Source: Jongsikchunia kroppenstedtii DSM 45133
Lineage (GTDB): Bacteria > Actinomycetota > Actinomycetes > Mycobacteriales > Mycobacteriaceae
Length of the DNA: 64,000 nucleotides
Reading direction: 5' to 3'
NCBI RefSeq assembly: GCF_000380485.1
Contig: NZ_AQYG01000050.1
Coordinates: forward strand, 186,001-250,000
The notes beneath the pieces are model-generated. The model was not told the DNA's origin. It saw nothing but the letters and a program-made list of their open reading frames with translations, and ran no database searches. This document shows positions 9,032 to 17,242 of the stretch, one piece after another; position 1 is the first letter of the stretch, and each line of letters starts with the position of its first letter. The translations under genes and the position numbers were made by a program.

Positions 9032-9167
9032 GGACCCTCCTGAAGGTTCCCGGCCGTCGGCCGGTCGGTGTCAGTGTTCGGCTGACCGAGGCGGTGCGCC
9101 GATTATCGATGCCAGGGTATTGGGTTCCGCCGACTCTGACGAACGCGATCCGTCCGATTGACCGACG

Positions 9168-10247
9168 TCAGCGTTCGACGGACAGCGTCGACCTGCGGCG
9201 ATGACGTTCCAGCGCGAGGTCGACGAGCCGGTCGACCAGGTCGCGGTACGCCAGGCCGGTGGCCTCCCACATCTTCGGGTACATCGATCCGGGCGTGAAT
9301 CCGGGCATCGTGTTGACCTCGTTCAGCAGCCAGCCGCGGCCGCCCTCCTCGAAGAAGAAGTCGACGCGGGCCAGGCCGGTGCAGCGATAGGCCGAGAACG
9401 CCGCGACCGCGAGTCGCCGCACCTCGTCGCCGTCGGCGTCCGACAGCTCGGCCGGAATCTGCAGCTTCGCGGCGCCCGTGACGTACTTGTCCTCGTAGTC
9501 GTAGAAGTCGGCACCGGGCAGGATCTCGCCGGGGACCGAGGCCTTCGGGACGTCGTTGCCGAGCACCGCCACCTCGATCTCGCGGCCGTCGACACCCTCC
9601 TCGATCACGACGACATCGTCGTAGCGCAACGCCTCATCGATCGCGGCGTCCAGCGCGGCCCCGTCGATCACCTTGCTGATGCCGACGGACGAACCCATAT
9701 TCGCCGGCTTCACGAACACCGGGTACCCGAGCTCGTCGCCGACCCGCCCGGCGATCGCTCCCCGCTCGTCCGACCCCGATCGGTATTCCAGCCACTTGCA
9801 CTGCGGGATACCGAGCTGTGCGGCAACCACTTTCGCCATCGCCTTGTCCATGGCGAGCGCCGAGCTCAGCACCCCGGAACCGACGTATGGAACGCCGGAC
9901 AGATCGAGCAGACCCTGTACCGTGCCGTCCTCGCCGAAGGTGCCGTGCAGCAGCGGCAGGACGACGGTCGGGGTGGCGGAGTCGAAGGAGAGCAGGGTCG
10001 TCGGCACCACCTCGGTGCCCGCGACCTCCAGCGATCCCGGCAGCTGTTCGCCCGCGTCGAGCGCGGCCGCGGTCTGATCGCTGCGCAGCCACTTCCCCGA
10101 CTTGGTGATGCCGATCGGCTCGATCCGGTAGCGCTCCGGATCCGCGGCGGCGATCACGTGGGCGGCGGTCACACACGACACCTCGTGCTCGGCCGACTGT
10201 CCGCCGTAGAGAACGACGAGACGAAGGGTGCTTTTGGGATCTGCCAC
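9168..10247 (-). CDS. ddl: D-alanine--D-alanine ligase
   Basis: A 359-aa ATP-grasp enzyme that makes D-Ala-D-Ala for peptidoglycan. The N-terminal motif GGQSAEHEVS is at residues 15-24, followed by PLLHGTFGEDGTVQGLL, the ATP-grasp segment VFVKPANMGSSVGISKV, the IEEGVDGREIEVAVLG strand and the Mg-binding region VDFFFEEGGRGWLLNEVNTMPGFT. I chose the GTG at 10,247 because AGG lies 8 bases upstream and it gives the normal length. The gene is divergent from murF with an 87-base promoter gap, so the two sequential enzymes may be co-regulated. Confidence 0.95.
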   Translation of the reverse strand: MADPKSTLRLVVLYGGQSAEHEVSCVTAAHVIAAADPERYRIEPIGITKSGKWLRSDQTAAALDAGEQLPGSLEVAGTEVVPTTLLSFDSATPTVVLPLLHGTFGEDGTVQGLLDLSGVPYVGSGVLSSALAMDKAMAKVVAAQLGIPQCKWLEYRSGSDERGAIAGRVGDELGYPVFVKPANMGSSVGISKVIDGAALDAAIDEALRYDDVVVIEEGVDGREIEVAVLGNDVPKASVPGEILPGADFYDYEDKYVTGAAKLQIPAELSDADGDEVRRLAVAAFSAYRCTGLARVDFFFEEGGRGWLLNEVNTMPGFTPGSMYPKMWEATGLAYRDLVDRLVDLALERHRRRSTLSVER

Positions 10248-10334
10248 GGCCACGACCTTACGCAGCGTCGGCCCAGTTGCCGACCCATGGCTCCGCCAAC
10301 TGTGTCCGCCGCCGCACCGGTAGCGTTTGACCTC

Positions 10335-11651
10335 ATGCAGTGGACAGTTTCGGACATCGCGACGGCGGTCGGCGGCCAGGTACTCAGCGGCGATGCGGCC
10401 GCCTCGATCGAGGGCGCGAGCATCGATTCCCGATCGGTCGGCGCCGGGCAGTTGTTCGTGCCGATCGTCGCCGCGCGCGACGGCCACGAGTTCATTCCCG
10501 CAGCTCTCGAGGCCGGCGCCGGGGCGTATCTGACGTCGAGCGGCGCGGACGCCGGCGGCACGGCCATCGCGGTCGCCGATACGGCCGCAGCCCTGTCGGC
10601 ACTCGGTTCGGGCGGACGCAGCCGACTGACCGGCCCGGTGGTCGGCGTGACGGGCTCGGTCGGCAAGACGTCGACCAAGGACCTGCTGGCCGCGGTGCTG
10701 TCGACCACGTTGCGCACCGCCGCCAACGAGCGGTCGTTCAACAACGAGCTCGGCCTGCCGCTCACCCTGCTCAATGCCCCGGACGACACCGAGGCTGTCG
10801 TCGTCGAGATGGGCGCGCGCGGCGTCGGCCATGTCGCCGACCTGTGTGCCATCGCCCGCCCGACCGTCGGCGTCGTCACCCGCGTCGCCGGCGTGCACCT
10901 GGAGAACTTCGGCAGCATCGAGGCGGTCGCGCAGGCGAAGGGCGAGCTGATCGAATCGCTGCCGGCCGATGGACTGGCCGTGCTGAACGCCGACGACCCG
11001 CGGGTCGCGGCCATGGCATCCCGGTCGGTCGCGCCCGTGCTGACCTACGGCATCGAAAAGCCGGCGGACGTGACGGCCGCGAATGTCTCGGTGGACTCCG
11101 AGCTCCGGGCGTCCTTCGAGCTGCGGACGCCGTGGGGCGAGCGAGCGGTGACGCTCGGCGTGCGCGGCGAGCATCAGGTGGGCAATGCACTCGCCGCGGT
11201 CGCGGTCGCCGGCGGGCTCGGGCTGCCGCTGGACGCGATCGTCGCCGGACTGTCCGGCGCCTCGATCTCGGCGCTGCGAATGGAATTGCGCCGCACCGAA
11301 TCCGGGGCCGCCGTCCTCAACGACGCCTACAACGCCAACCCCACGTCGATGGCCGCGGCGCTGCGTTCGCTGGCCGCGCTGCCGGCCGAGCGGCGGATCG
11401 CCGTGCTGGGCGTGATGGCCGAGCTCGGCGCCGACGGCGATCAGGAGCACGCCCAGATCACCGATCTGGCAACCGAATTGGGCATCCGCGTGATCGCCGT
11501 CGATACGCCGGCCTACGGATCAGAGGCGACGCATGTCGACGGGATCGATGCGGCGGTCGCCGCGGTCGGGGTTGTCGGCGCGGGTGATGCGGTGCTGGTG
11601 AAGGGCAGCCGCGTGGCGGCGTTGGAGCGGGTGGCCGACGCGCTACGCTAG
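10335..11651 (+). CDS. murF: UDP-N-acetylmuramoyl-tripeptide--D-alanyl-D-alanine ligase
   Basis: A 438-aa Mur ligase that adds D-Ala-D-Ala to UDP-MurNAc-tripeptide. The ATP-binding loop GVTGSVGKTS is at residues 104-113. The central domain has SFNNELGLPLTLL and VEMGARGVGH, and the C-terminal motif is DAYNANPTSMAAAL, diagnostic for MurF. Start is the ATG at 10,335. In most relatives murF sits in the dcw division cluster; here it stands alone, back to back with ddl, so it could be a relocated sole copy or a second copy (see findings). Confidence 0.93.
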   Translation: MQWTVSDIATAVGGQVLSGDAAASIEGASIDSRSVGAGQLFVPIVAARDGHEFIPAALEAGAGAYLTSSGADAGGTAIAVADTAAALSALGSGGRSRLTGPVVGVTGSVGKTSTKDLLAAVLSTTLRTAANERSFNNELGLPLTLLNAPDDTEAVVVEMGARGVGHVADLCAIARPTVGVVTRVAGVHLENFGSIEAVAQAKGELIESLPADGLAVLNADDPRVAAMASRSVAPVLTYGIEKPADVTAANVSVDSELRASFELRTPWGERAVTLGVRGEHQVGNALAAVAVAGGLGLPLDAIVAGLSGASISALRMELRRTESGAAVLNDAYNANPTSMAAALRSLAALPAERRIAVLGVMAELGADGDQEHAQITDLATELGIRVIAVDTPAYGSEATHVDGIDAAVAAVGVVGAGDAVLVKGSRVAALERVADALR

Positions 11652-11662
11652 TTCTTGCGGCG

Positions 11663-11730
11663 GATAACTGTGGCTGTGGCGGCGTCAGACGACAATTATT
11701 GCGCGCCAGCGCGTGACAGCCACAGTTATC
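11663..11730. terminator. Inverted repeat downstream of murF
   Basis: Perfect 15-bp arms (GATAACTGTGGCTGT at 11,663-11,677 and its complement at 11,716-11,730) around a 38-base loop, 12 bases after the murF stop. A probable terminator of murF on the + strand. Confidence 0.55.
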
Positions 11731-11814
11731 TGAACCGTCGGGCACGCGGCCGGCTCGGGATCGCAGGCGTACGGTGAGGACGGCATCACCGATTCGTCCG
11801 ATTCGAGGTTGTTC

Positions 11815-12309
11815 ATGCGTCTGACCCGACTGTTCGCCGCCGCGGCCACCGTCGCCGCGCTCGCCGTCACCCCGGCAGCGATCGCAAACGCGTCGCCCGG
11901 CTTCGCGCCCACGCGGGATGTCCTGACCTTCAGCATTCCCACCACCGGCGGCACCGTCACGCCGGTCACCGTCACCGCGAACCAGGCTCCGTCGATCCTG
12001 ATCTACCCGCCACCGCCGCCGGCCCTCACCTATACGATCAGCAACCCGCCGCCGTACTCACCGGCGTGGCACGGCATCTCCGTAGTGGTGTCGTGGCGCA
12101 ACGTACTCAGCGGCAAGACCGGCGACGTCACCCTGCGGCCGTACGACCTGGTCTCACCGGACGTACCGCAGCTACGGCTGCACTCGGTCGGCACCGCTGC
12201 CACCGGATCGGGCCTCGTCGTCGCCACCGTGACGGTGCTGCGCGACCAGTCGCCGCGCCCGCCGGCCGTGATCAGCGTGATCCCGGGGCTCACCGCGTCC
12301 GTGGTCTGA
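11815..12309 (+). CDS. Secreted protein of unknown function
   Basis: A 164-aa exported protein. A Sec signal peptide (MRLTRLFAAAATVAALAVTPAAIANA, cleavage near ANA-SP) is followed by a beta-rich, Val/Thr-rich domain with a Pro-rich loop (IYPPPPPALT). The ATG at 11,815 has GAGG 6 bases upstream; an upstream TTG in frame is unlikely. There are no Cys residues in the mature part and no catalytic motif. I do not recognise the family. Confidence 0.65.
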   Translation: MRLTRLFAAAATVAALAVTPAAIANASPGFAPTRDVLTFSIPTTGGTVTPVTVTANQAPSILIYPPPPPALTYTISNPPPYSPAWHGISVVVSWRNVLSGKTGDVTLRPYDLVSPDVPQLRLHSVGTAATGSGLVVATVTVLRDQSPRPPAVISVIPGLTASVV

Positions 12310-12456
12310 CCGCGTCGCACCTGTCGCCGATCAGGCGTCGAAATCGCCGAAGGCGCGTGTGGGGTGTTCATCCCGAAAGGGTGATTGATTCATCCGCGAC
12401 TCTTCGTAACGTCGGACTGAGCAAATGAGCTCTAGGACGACTACTCGGGGGCGCTG

Positions 12457-13821
12457 ATGTCAACCGGCAGCACACTGGGTCCGGCCAAGATGACCGCGGA
12501 ATATGCGCGGACGCTCGGCAGTACCGCCTATCTGTGGGGCTGGTCGCTGGTCAACATGCACAACCGGCTCACGCTGATGGAACAGCTACCGGAGCCTGGT
12601 CTGCTGGCGGGCATCGTTCCCGCCGGGCCGCCGGGCAGCATCGGAATGCTCCGCGACTACATCAGGCCCGAGGAGCGAGTGGTCGCCTGCCCCAACCAGG
12701 ACGTCACCTACGGATTCGGTGTCCTCGACGCGGAGCGTGGGCCGTCGATCGTCCAAGTGCCCGATTTCGGTGACCGATTCTGGGTGTATCAAGTCGTCGA
12801 CCAGCGCACCGACTCGTTCGTCGAACTGGGCGCGATGTACGGCACCAGTCCCGGCTTCTACCTGCTTGCACATCAATCCTGGGATGGCGATGTGCCAGAA
12901 GGGATCACCGGCGTCTTCAGGTACGACACCCGAATCGGCATCGTGATCCCACGGGTATTCATGGATGACACCGCGGCCGACCGCGCAGCCATCGCCCCAA
13001 TCGTCGATCGGATCAGCGTGTATCCACTGTCGGAATTCGATGGCACCGCCAAGATCGTGGACTGGTCCGCGGTGCCGAGCTTCGGTGGGGGCGAGGGCAC
13101 CTCCGGCCAGAGTGAAACCCAGTGGGTGAAACCTGAGCAGTACTTCGACGTGTTCGGCCAAGTGCTGGACGAGGTTCCGGCACTCCCCGGCGAAGAAGCG
13201 TTGTACACATGGTTCCGCACAGTCGTTACGGCCGCCGAGCGCGACCCGGAGATCGCTGCCGCATTGCGGCAGACCGCAATCGATACCGACCAAGTCGTGA
13301 AGGAGCTTTTCGAGTTCCGCAACATCGGCATCCCGGTCGACCACCGTTGGACCACCCAGCGCAACGACGCAGCATTCGGTACCGACTACCTGTCGCGTAC
13401 CGCCATCGGCAAATCAAACATCTTCGTCAACACCCCCAACGAAACCGTCTACTACTACCTGGATCTCGACGAGTCCGGTGCACGGCTGCACGGCTCCAAC
13501 GAGTACACAGTCACCTTCCCTGCCGGCGAGCTGCCGCCGGTGCGCGGCTTCTGGTCACTCACCGTCTACAACAAGCACCACTTCTTCCACCCCAACGAGC
13601 TCGATCGGTTCTCTCTCGGCACCAAGAACCAGGACCTCCACTACAACGCCGACGGATCACTCACGCTCACGGTCGGCGGCTCTGCACCGACGGACACCGA
13701 CGCCGCGACCAACTGGCTGCCGGCGCCATCGGAGGAATTCACCCTCTACCTGAGGGCCTATTGGCCTGATCCGGCCATCCTGTCGGGAGAATGGAGTCCA
13801 CCGGCCGCGGTCAAGTCGTAG
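12457..13821 (+). CDS. DUF1254/DUF1214 domain protein
   Basis: A 454-aa cytoplasmic protein with the two-domain DUF1254-DUF1214 layout. The first half has YLWGWSLVNMHNR and PDFGDRFWVYQVVDQRTDSF. The C-terminal half has ETVYYYLDLDESG, GFWSLTVYNKHHFF and the tail YLRAYWPDPAIL. There is no signal peptide, unlike many homologues. It stands alone on the + strand, 147 bases after the secreted protein, and a short hairpin follows its stop. The biochemical role of the family is not established. Confidence 0.8.
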   Translation: MSTGSTLGPAKMTAEYARTLGSTAYLWGWSLVNMHNRLTLMEQLPEPGLLAGIVPAGPPGSIGMLRDYIRPEERVVACPNQDVTYGFGVLDAERGPSIVQVPDFGDRFWVYQVVDQRTDSFVELGAMYGTSPGFYLLAHQSWDGDVPEGITGVFRYDTRIGIVIPRVFMDDTAADRAAIAPIVDRISVYPLSEFDGTAKIVDWSAVPSFGGGEGTSGQSETQWVKPEQYFDVFGQVLDEVPALPGEEALYTWFRTVVTAAERDPEIAAALRQTAIDTDQVVKELFEFRNIGIPVDHRWTTQRNDAAFGTDYLSRTAIGKSNIFVNTPNETVYYYLDLDESGARLHGSNEYTVTFPAGELPPVRGFWSLTVYNKHHFFHPNELDRFSLGTKNQDLHYNADGSLTLTVGGSAPTDTDAATNWLPAPSEEFTLYLRAYWPDPAILSGEWSPPAAVKS

Positions 13822-13841
13822 GTCGGCTGACCACGCCGACC
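13821..13841. terminator. Short hairpin between convergent genes
   Basis: GGTCGGC and GCCGACC (7-bp stem, 7-base loop) overlap the end of the DUF1254 gene and lie before the convergent TetR gene. A weak bidirectional terminator candidate. Confidence 0.4.
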
Positions 13842-13860
13842 CGCCGCGGCGATTCGGCCG

Positions 13861-14484
13861 TCAGCCCGTGGGAAAGGCCAACGCGGTGATCAGGTCGATG
13901 AAGTGCCGGCGCACCGTCGCCTCGTCCATGTCCAGCAGCAGCTGATAGATGACGCCGTCGTAGACGGTCACGATCGCGCGGGCCAGGTCGCCGGCGGTCG
14001 GAAGACTCTCCGGTAGCGCGATCTCCAGCGCCGTGATCGCCGCGGCCAGGCGATCGGTCACCTGTTGCCGGAGAACGCGGCGATGCTCGGCGAGATCAGC
14101 GGCGACGTCCGGATGCCGGGCCGCGTAGGAGACGAAGTCGGTATTGATCAGGAGCCAATCGCGGTCGATGACGACGTTTTCGGCCCATTGCACGACGAGT
14201 TCGCGGGCGGTCGCCGGTTGCGCGGCACTGATCGCGTCGACGGTGAAGTCGGCGCCGTACGCGGACTGCTGGTCGTAGAGCGCGAAGAACAGCTCCTCCA
14301 GCGACGAAAAGTTCGAGTAGAACGCGCCTTTCGTGTATCCCGCCGCGCGGCAGACGTCATCGATCCGGGCGCGTCCGAAACCCTGCGCGACGAACACGTC
14401 GAACGCCGAGTCGAGCAGCCGTTTACGCGTATCGACGCGATGCCGCGTCGGCGACGGTCGCCGCACACGTGGACGCTCTGGCAT
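13861..14484 (-). CDS. TetR family transcriptional regulator
   Basis: A 207-aa repressor-type protein. The N-terminal helix-turn-helix reads RKRLLDSAFDVFVAQGF...IDDVCRAAGYTKGAFYSNFSSLEELFFALYD, a complete TetR_N domain. The C-terminal ligand domain is divergent. I chose the ATG at 14,484 (MPERPRVRR). It is divergent from a secreted hydrolase gene, and a perfect palindrome lies in the gap. It therefore probably represses itself and that hydrolase. Confidence 0.85.
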   Translation of the reverse strand: MPERPRVRRPSPTRHRVDTRKRLLDSAFDVFVAQGFGRARIDDVCRAAGYTKGAFYSNFSSLEELFFALYDQQSAYGADFTVDAISAAQPATARELVVQWAENVVIDRDWLLINTDFVSYAARHPDVAADLAEHRRVLRQQVTDRLAAAITALEIALPESLPTAGDLARAIVTVYDGVIYQLLLDMDEATVRRHFIDLITALAFPTG

Positions 14485-14538
14485 CCGCCCATTCTGCCTC
14501 CGCCGGTTCGCAGCCGTTGACAGAGCCCACGCATCAGG

Positions 14539-14562
14539 ATTCAATACCTTTTCGTATTGAAT
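14539..14562. promoter_or_regulatory. Probable TetR operator
   Basis: Perfect 9-bp inverted repeat ATTCAATAC-N6-GTATTGAAT in the 90-base gap between the divergent TetR and hydrolase genes, ending 12 bases before the hydrolase GTG. It is AT-rich against a high-GC background and sits where a TetR dimer would block both promoters. Confidence 0.65.
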
Positions 14563-14574
14563 GAAGGGAAACCC

Positions 14575-15489
14575 GTGCGTAGTCGCCTGCTAGTTCTCGT
14601 CCTGACGATTACCTGCCTTGCCGCGGCCGGGTGGGGATCGGCGTCCGCCGCGCCGCCGCCAACGGCGTCTACGCCGGGACAGATCAGCACCTCCACCCTC
14701 ACGAATGCCGTCGGCACCAGAAGTTTTCAGACCTACGTGCCCCGCAACTGGGCTCCGGGGCGGCCGCTGATCGTATGGCTGCACGGCGCGAGTGCCGTCC
14801 CGCGCGGCGACTATCACGGTCTACGGCGATCCAGCACCCTGCTGACCGAAGCCGATCGACAGGGGTTCGCGGTGGTTGCCCCGATGCAATCGCTGGCGAT
14901 CGACCACGGCACCTGGCAGATCCTCAATCCTGCGAACGTTGTTCGCGGACAGGGCGAATCGTCGATCGTCGCCGATATCGTCCGGCGATCGTCGCGGGAA
15001 CTACACGTCGATCCCGCGCGGGTGTACGTCGTCGGGCATTCCGCCGGCGGCGCGATGGCCCAGGACGTCGCCGCGTTGTACCCGGAGCTGTTCGCCGGCA
15101 TGGCGGCCATCGCCGGGGTCCCGTTCATGGCCGACCCGACGGGCGCGGCGATCCGGGTCGCTCGGCATGGCGCCCCGCTCCCGACGTTCTTGGTGCAGGG
15201 CGACCGCGACAGCGTGACGCCGCCCGTCCTCGGCCAGGTGGCATTGTCGGCTGCGCTGGGCGCGAACGGCATCGCGGGTGCGCGGCCGTGGTCGACGCGA
15301 CTGGTGCCGGCCGACGGCGCCGATCGGTATTCGACCGACATCCAGCGGTACGGCCACGGGCGGTCCGAGGTCGTGTACGCGACCGTCCTCGGCGCCGATC
15401 ACCCCACCGGACCCGGTGGGGTGACCATCAACGGGCCGACGCTCGATCGCGCGGTCATCGGCTTCCTGCTCGCGCACCGGCGAGGCTGA
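14575..15489 (+). CDS. Secreted alpha/beta-hydrolase (PHB depolymerase/feruloyl esterase-like)
   Basis: A 304-aa exported esterase-like protein. The signal peptide ends near SASAAPPP. The oxyanion segment is IVWLHGAS and the nucleophile elbow is VVGHSAGGAMA; a probable catalytic His lies near the C-terminus (GADHPTG). The layout resembles the esterase_PHB/LpqC group. The GTG at 14,575 has AAGGGA upstream. The adjacent TetR gene and operator suggest induction by a substrate or product that is not identifiable here. Confidence 0.75.
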   Translation: MRSRLLVLVLTITCLAAAGWGSASAAPPPTASTPGQISTSTLTNAVGTRSFQTYVPRNWAPGRPLIVWLHGASAVPRGDYHGLRRSSTLLTEADRQGFAVVAPMQSLAIDHGTWQILNPANVVRGQGESSIVADIVRRSSRELHVDPARVYVVGHSAGGAMAQDVAALYPELFAGMAAIAGVPFMADPTGAAIRVARHGAPLPTFLVQGDRDSVTPPVLGQVALSAALGANGIAGARPWSTRLVPADGADRYSTDIQRYGHGRSEVVYATVLGADHPTGPGGVTINGPTLDRAVIGFLLAHRRG

Positions 15490-15498
15490 TGCCAAAAG

Positions 15499-15541
15499 AA
15501 GAATCCCTCTCACCGTTTATGCTGATGAGAGGGATTCTTTT
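15499..15541. terminator. Rho-independent-type terminator, 14-bp perfect stem
   Basis: Arms AAGAATCCCTCTCA (15,499-15,512) and its complement (15,526-15,539), with A and T runs on the two outer sides. It lies between the hydrolase stop and the 3' end of tRNA-Arg on the other strand, so it can serve both directions. Confidence 0.85.
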
Positions 15542-15542
15542 G

Positions 15543-15615
15543 TGCGCCCGAGAGGATTCGAACCCCTAACCTTCTGATCCGTAGTCAGATGCTCTATCCG
15601 TTGAGCTACGAGCGC
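15543..15615 (-). tRNA. tRNA-Arg(ACG)
   Basis: A 73-nt cloverleaf on the minus strand. The acceptor GCGCTCG pairs with CGGGCGC, the anticodon stem is TCTGA/TCAGA with loop CTACGGA (anticodon ACG), and the T-arm contains GGTTCGAATCC. CCA is not encoded. ACG must be edited to ICG by the TadA encoded at the start of the window. Confidence 0.95.
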
Positions 15616-15654
15616 ATTGCTTTATTCAATTGTGGCACACCAGGTTCGGTGCAC

Positions 15655-15747
15655 TGGCGGAGGCGAGAGGATTTGAACCTCCGGTCCCGTTTTAAGCGGA
15701 ACAACTCATTAGCAGTGAGTCCCATTCGGCCGCTCTGGCACGCCTCC
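15655..15747 (-). tRNA. tRNA-Ser(GCT)
   Basis: Class II tRNA with a long variable arm. The acceptor GGAGGCG pairs with CGCCTCC, the anticodon stem ACTCA/TGAGT encloses loop CTGCTAA (anticodon GCT), and the T-arm is GGTTCAAATCC. The CCA end is encoded at 15,655-15,657. It lies 39 bases upstream of tRNA-Arg on the same strand and is probably co-transcribed with it. Confidence 0.95.
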
Positions 15748-15875
15748 TGGTGGAGTTCTTCATGAACTGCCGAACGCAAACAGTACACAGCCGCCCGGGT
15801 GCCGAGCAAACCGGCTACCACCTACGGCGCAGGACCCTGAGCAGGCGACGAACCGCGACCCGTGGTGTGCGCGGG

Positions 15876-16463
15876 CTATTTCTCCACGCCGAGGACGCGA
15901 AGCATGCTGCTGATCGCGCGGGCCGGCGCATCCTCGTCTCCATGAAGAAGCCGCGCCGGCGTGATGAACGCGACGAGCGATTCGAGGACGTACACCGTCG
16001 TCTCGACATCGGTCGACTCCGGGAGATCGCCGGCGTCGATTGCCGTCCGGATGTCCGAGCGCAACGTCTCGCGCCACCGGTTCCGCTCGCCGATCAGCCG
16101 GTCGTGCACCGCTCCGGTCCGGGCGTCGTAGTCGTAGGTCACCTGAGTCATCAGGCAGCCCCCCGGGAAACCGGGGTCGCCCGCGTACTCCACCCACGCC
16201 CGACACGCCTCGACCAGTCGCGGCAACCCGCGGGGAAACCGCTTGACCGGCTCCCAGACCCGCACCCGAAAACCATCGAAGACCGCATCGATCGTCTCCA
16301 GCTGCAGGGTCTCCTTGTTGCGAAATTGCCCGATGACCCCCGACTTGCTCATACCCACAAGGCTTGCCAGCCGACCGATCGTCACAGCATCCAGTCCCTC
16401 GACAGACGCGAGGTCCGCCGCGGCCTTGATCACGTTCTGTCGTGTCTGAAGTGCGGATTGCAT
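15876..16463 (-). CDS. TetR family transcriptional regulator
   Basis: A 195-aa regulator. The TetR_N helix-turn-helix is VIKAAADLASVEGLDAVTIGRLASLVGMSKSGVIGQFRNKETL. The C-terminal domain (WVEYAGDPGFPGGCLMTQVTYDYDARTGAVHDRL) resembles the subgroup in which a G-G-C motif contributes to ligand sensing. The ATG at 16,463 is preferred; a GTG at 16,481 is possible. It is downstream of an MFS exporter and an SGNH hydrolase on the same strand and may control that operon. Confidence 0.82.
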   Translation of the reverse strand: MQSALQTRQNVIKAAADLASVEGLDAVTIGRLASLVGMSKSGVIGQFRNKETLQLETIDAVFDGFRVRVWEPVKRFPRGLPRLVEACRAWVEYAGDPGFPGGCLMTQVTYDYDARTGAVHDRLIGERNRWRETLRSDIRTAIDAGDLPESTDVETTVYVLESLVAFITPARLLHGDEDAPARAISSMLRVLGVEK

Positions 16464-16534
16464 TGACGCCCGTCCTGCCACACCAAGAGCTTAGCGGCCG
16501 ATCGATCGGCGATGCCGATCAGAAGGACGGTATT

Positions 16535-17242
16535 TCATCGCGTTGCCTCGACGCGCGGCGCGATCGTGTCGACGATCGCTGCGAAGGCGACAGCGTGCCC
16601 GCGAGCGTTGCCATGGATCCGATCGGACGAATAGATATCGGGGTCGGCACCGAGCGGGTGCCGATGCGTGTCGATATGGATGCCGCCGAGGTCTGCTGTG
16701 ATCGCCGCGGTGAGATCGTCCAGCTCATCGAACCGGGCGGCCATCGCACCCGCATGTTCCGCCGGAACCAGACCAGACCGCGGCAGATCGAACAGGCCGA
16801 CCGTCAGCACTCGAGCACCGGCTGCCGCGAGCGGGCCGAGCAGCATAGTCAGGTCGTCCCGCAGCGCCCACGAATCGAATGGCAGGAACGCGTCGTTCCC
16901 TCCCGCCGTGATGAGTACGACGTCGGGTTCGAACGCGACCGCTGCCGCCACCTGCTGCTCGCGGATCTCGCGCGCCCTGAGAAACGGGGTCGCCAGATTC
17001 ACGGCCTCGAAATCGGTGGTCGCCGCGGCCAGCGCCAACCGCAACCGATCCGCGAACGATGCGTCCCAATAGCCGGGCCGCGGCTCGCGCACCCCGGCCG
17101 TCACGCTGTCGCCGAGGATCGCCAACCGCTTCCAGCCGAGCGGCCGCAGTCGCTCGACGGCCTCATCGAAATCGATGCAATACGGATCGGCCGCCTCGAG
17201 CGCGAACTGGTCCCAGCTCGCCGGCATAGTCGCTTCATTCAT
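16535..17242 (-). CDS. SGNH/GDSL-family hydrolase
   Basis: A 235-aa cytoplasmic SGNH-fold esterase. Block I is LAILGDSVTAGV (nucleophile Ser), block III is ITAGGNDAF (Gly and Asn of the oxyanion hole), and block V is SSDRIHGNARGH (Asp and His). The ATG overlaps the MFS stop as ATGA, so the two are coupled. The substrate is unknown; deacylation of a compound handled by the exporter is a reasonable guess. Confidence 0.82.
   Translation of the reverse strand: MNEATMPASWDQFALEAADPYCIDFDEAVERLRPLGWKRLAILGDSVTAGVREPRPGYWDASFADRLRLALAAATTDFEAVNLATPFLRAREIREQQVAAAVAFEPDVVLITAGGNDAFLPFDSWALRDDLTMLLGPLAAAGARVLTVGLFDLPRSGLVPAEHAGAMAARFDELDDLTAAITADLGGIHIDTHRHPLGADPDIYSSDRIHGNARGHAVAFAAIVDTIAPRVEATR

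Noticed and set aside
9201-10334. Upstream extension of the murF frame across ddl
   Set aside because: Antisense to ddl and of low-complexity composition; the ATG at 10,335 gives the normal MurF length.
9168-11450. Long minus-strand open frame running from ddl across murF
   Set aside because: Only the part from 10,247 down matches ddl. The rest is antisense to murF, has no family signature, and results from high GC content at third positions.
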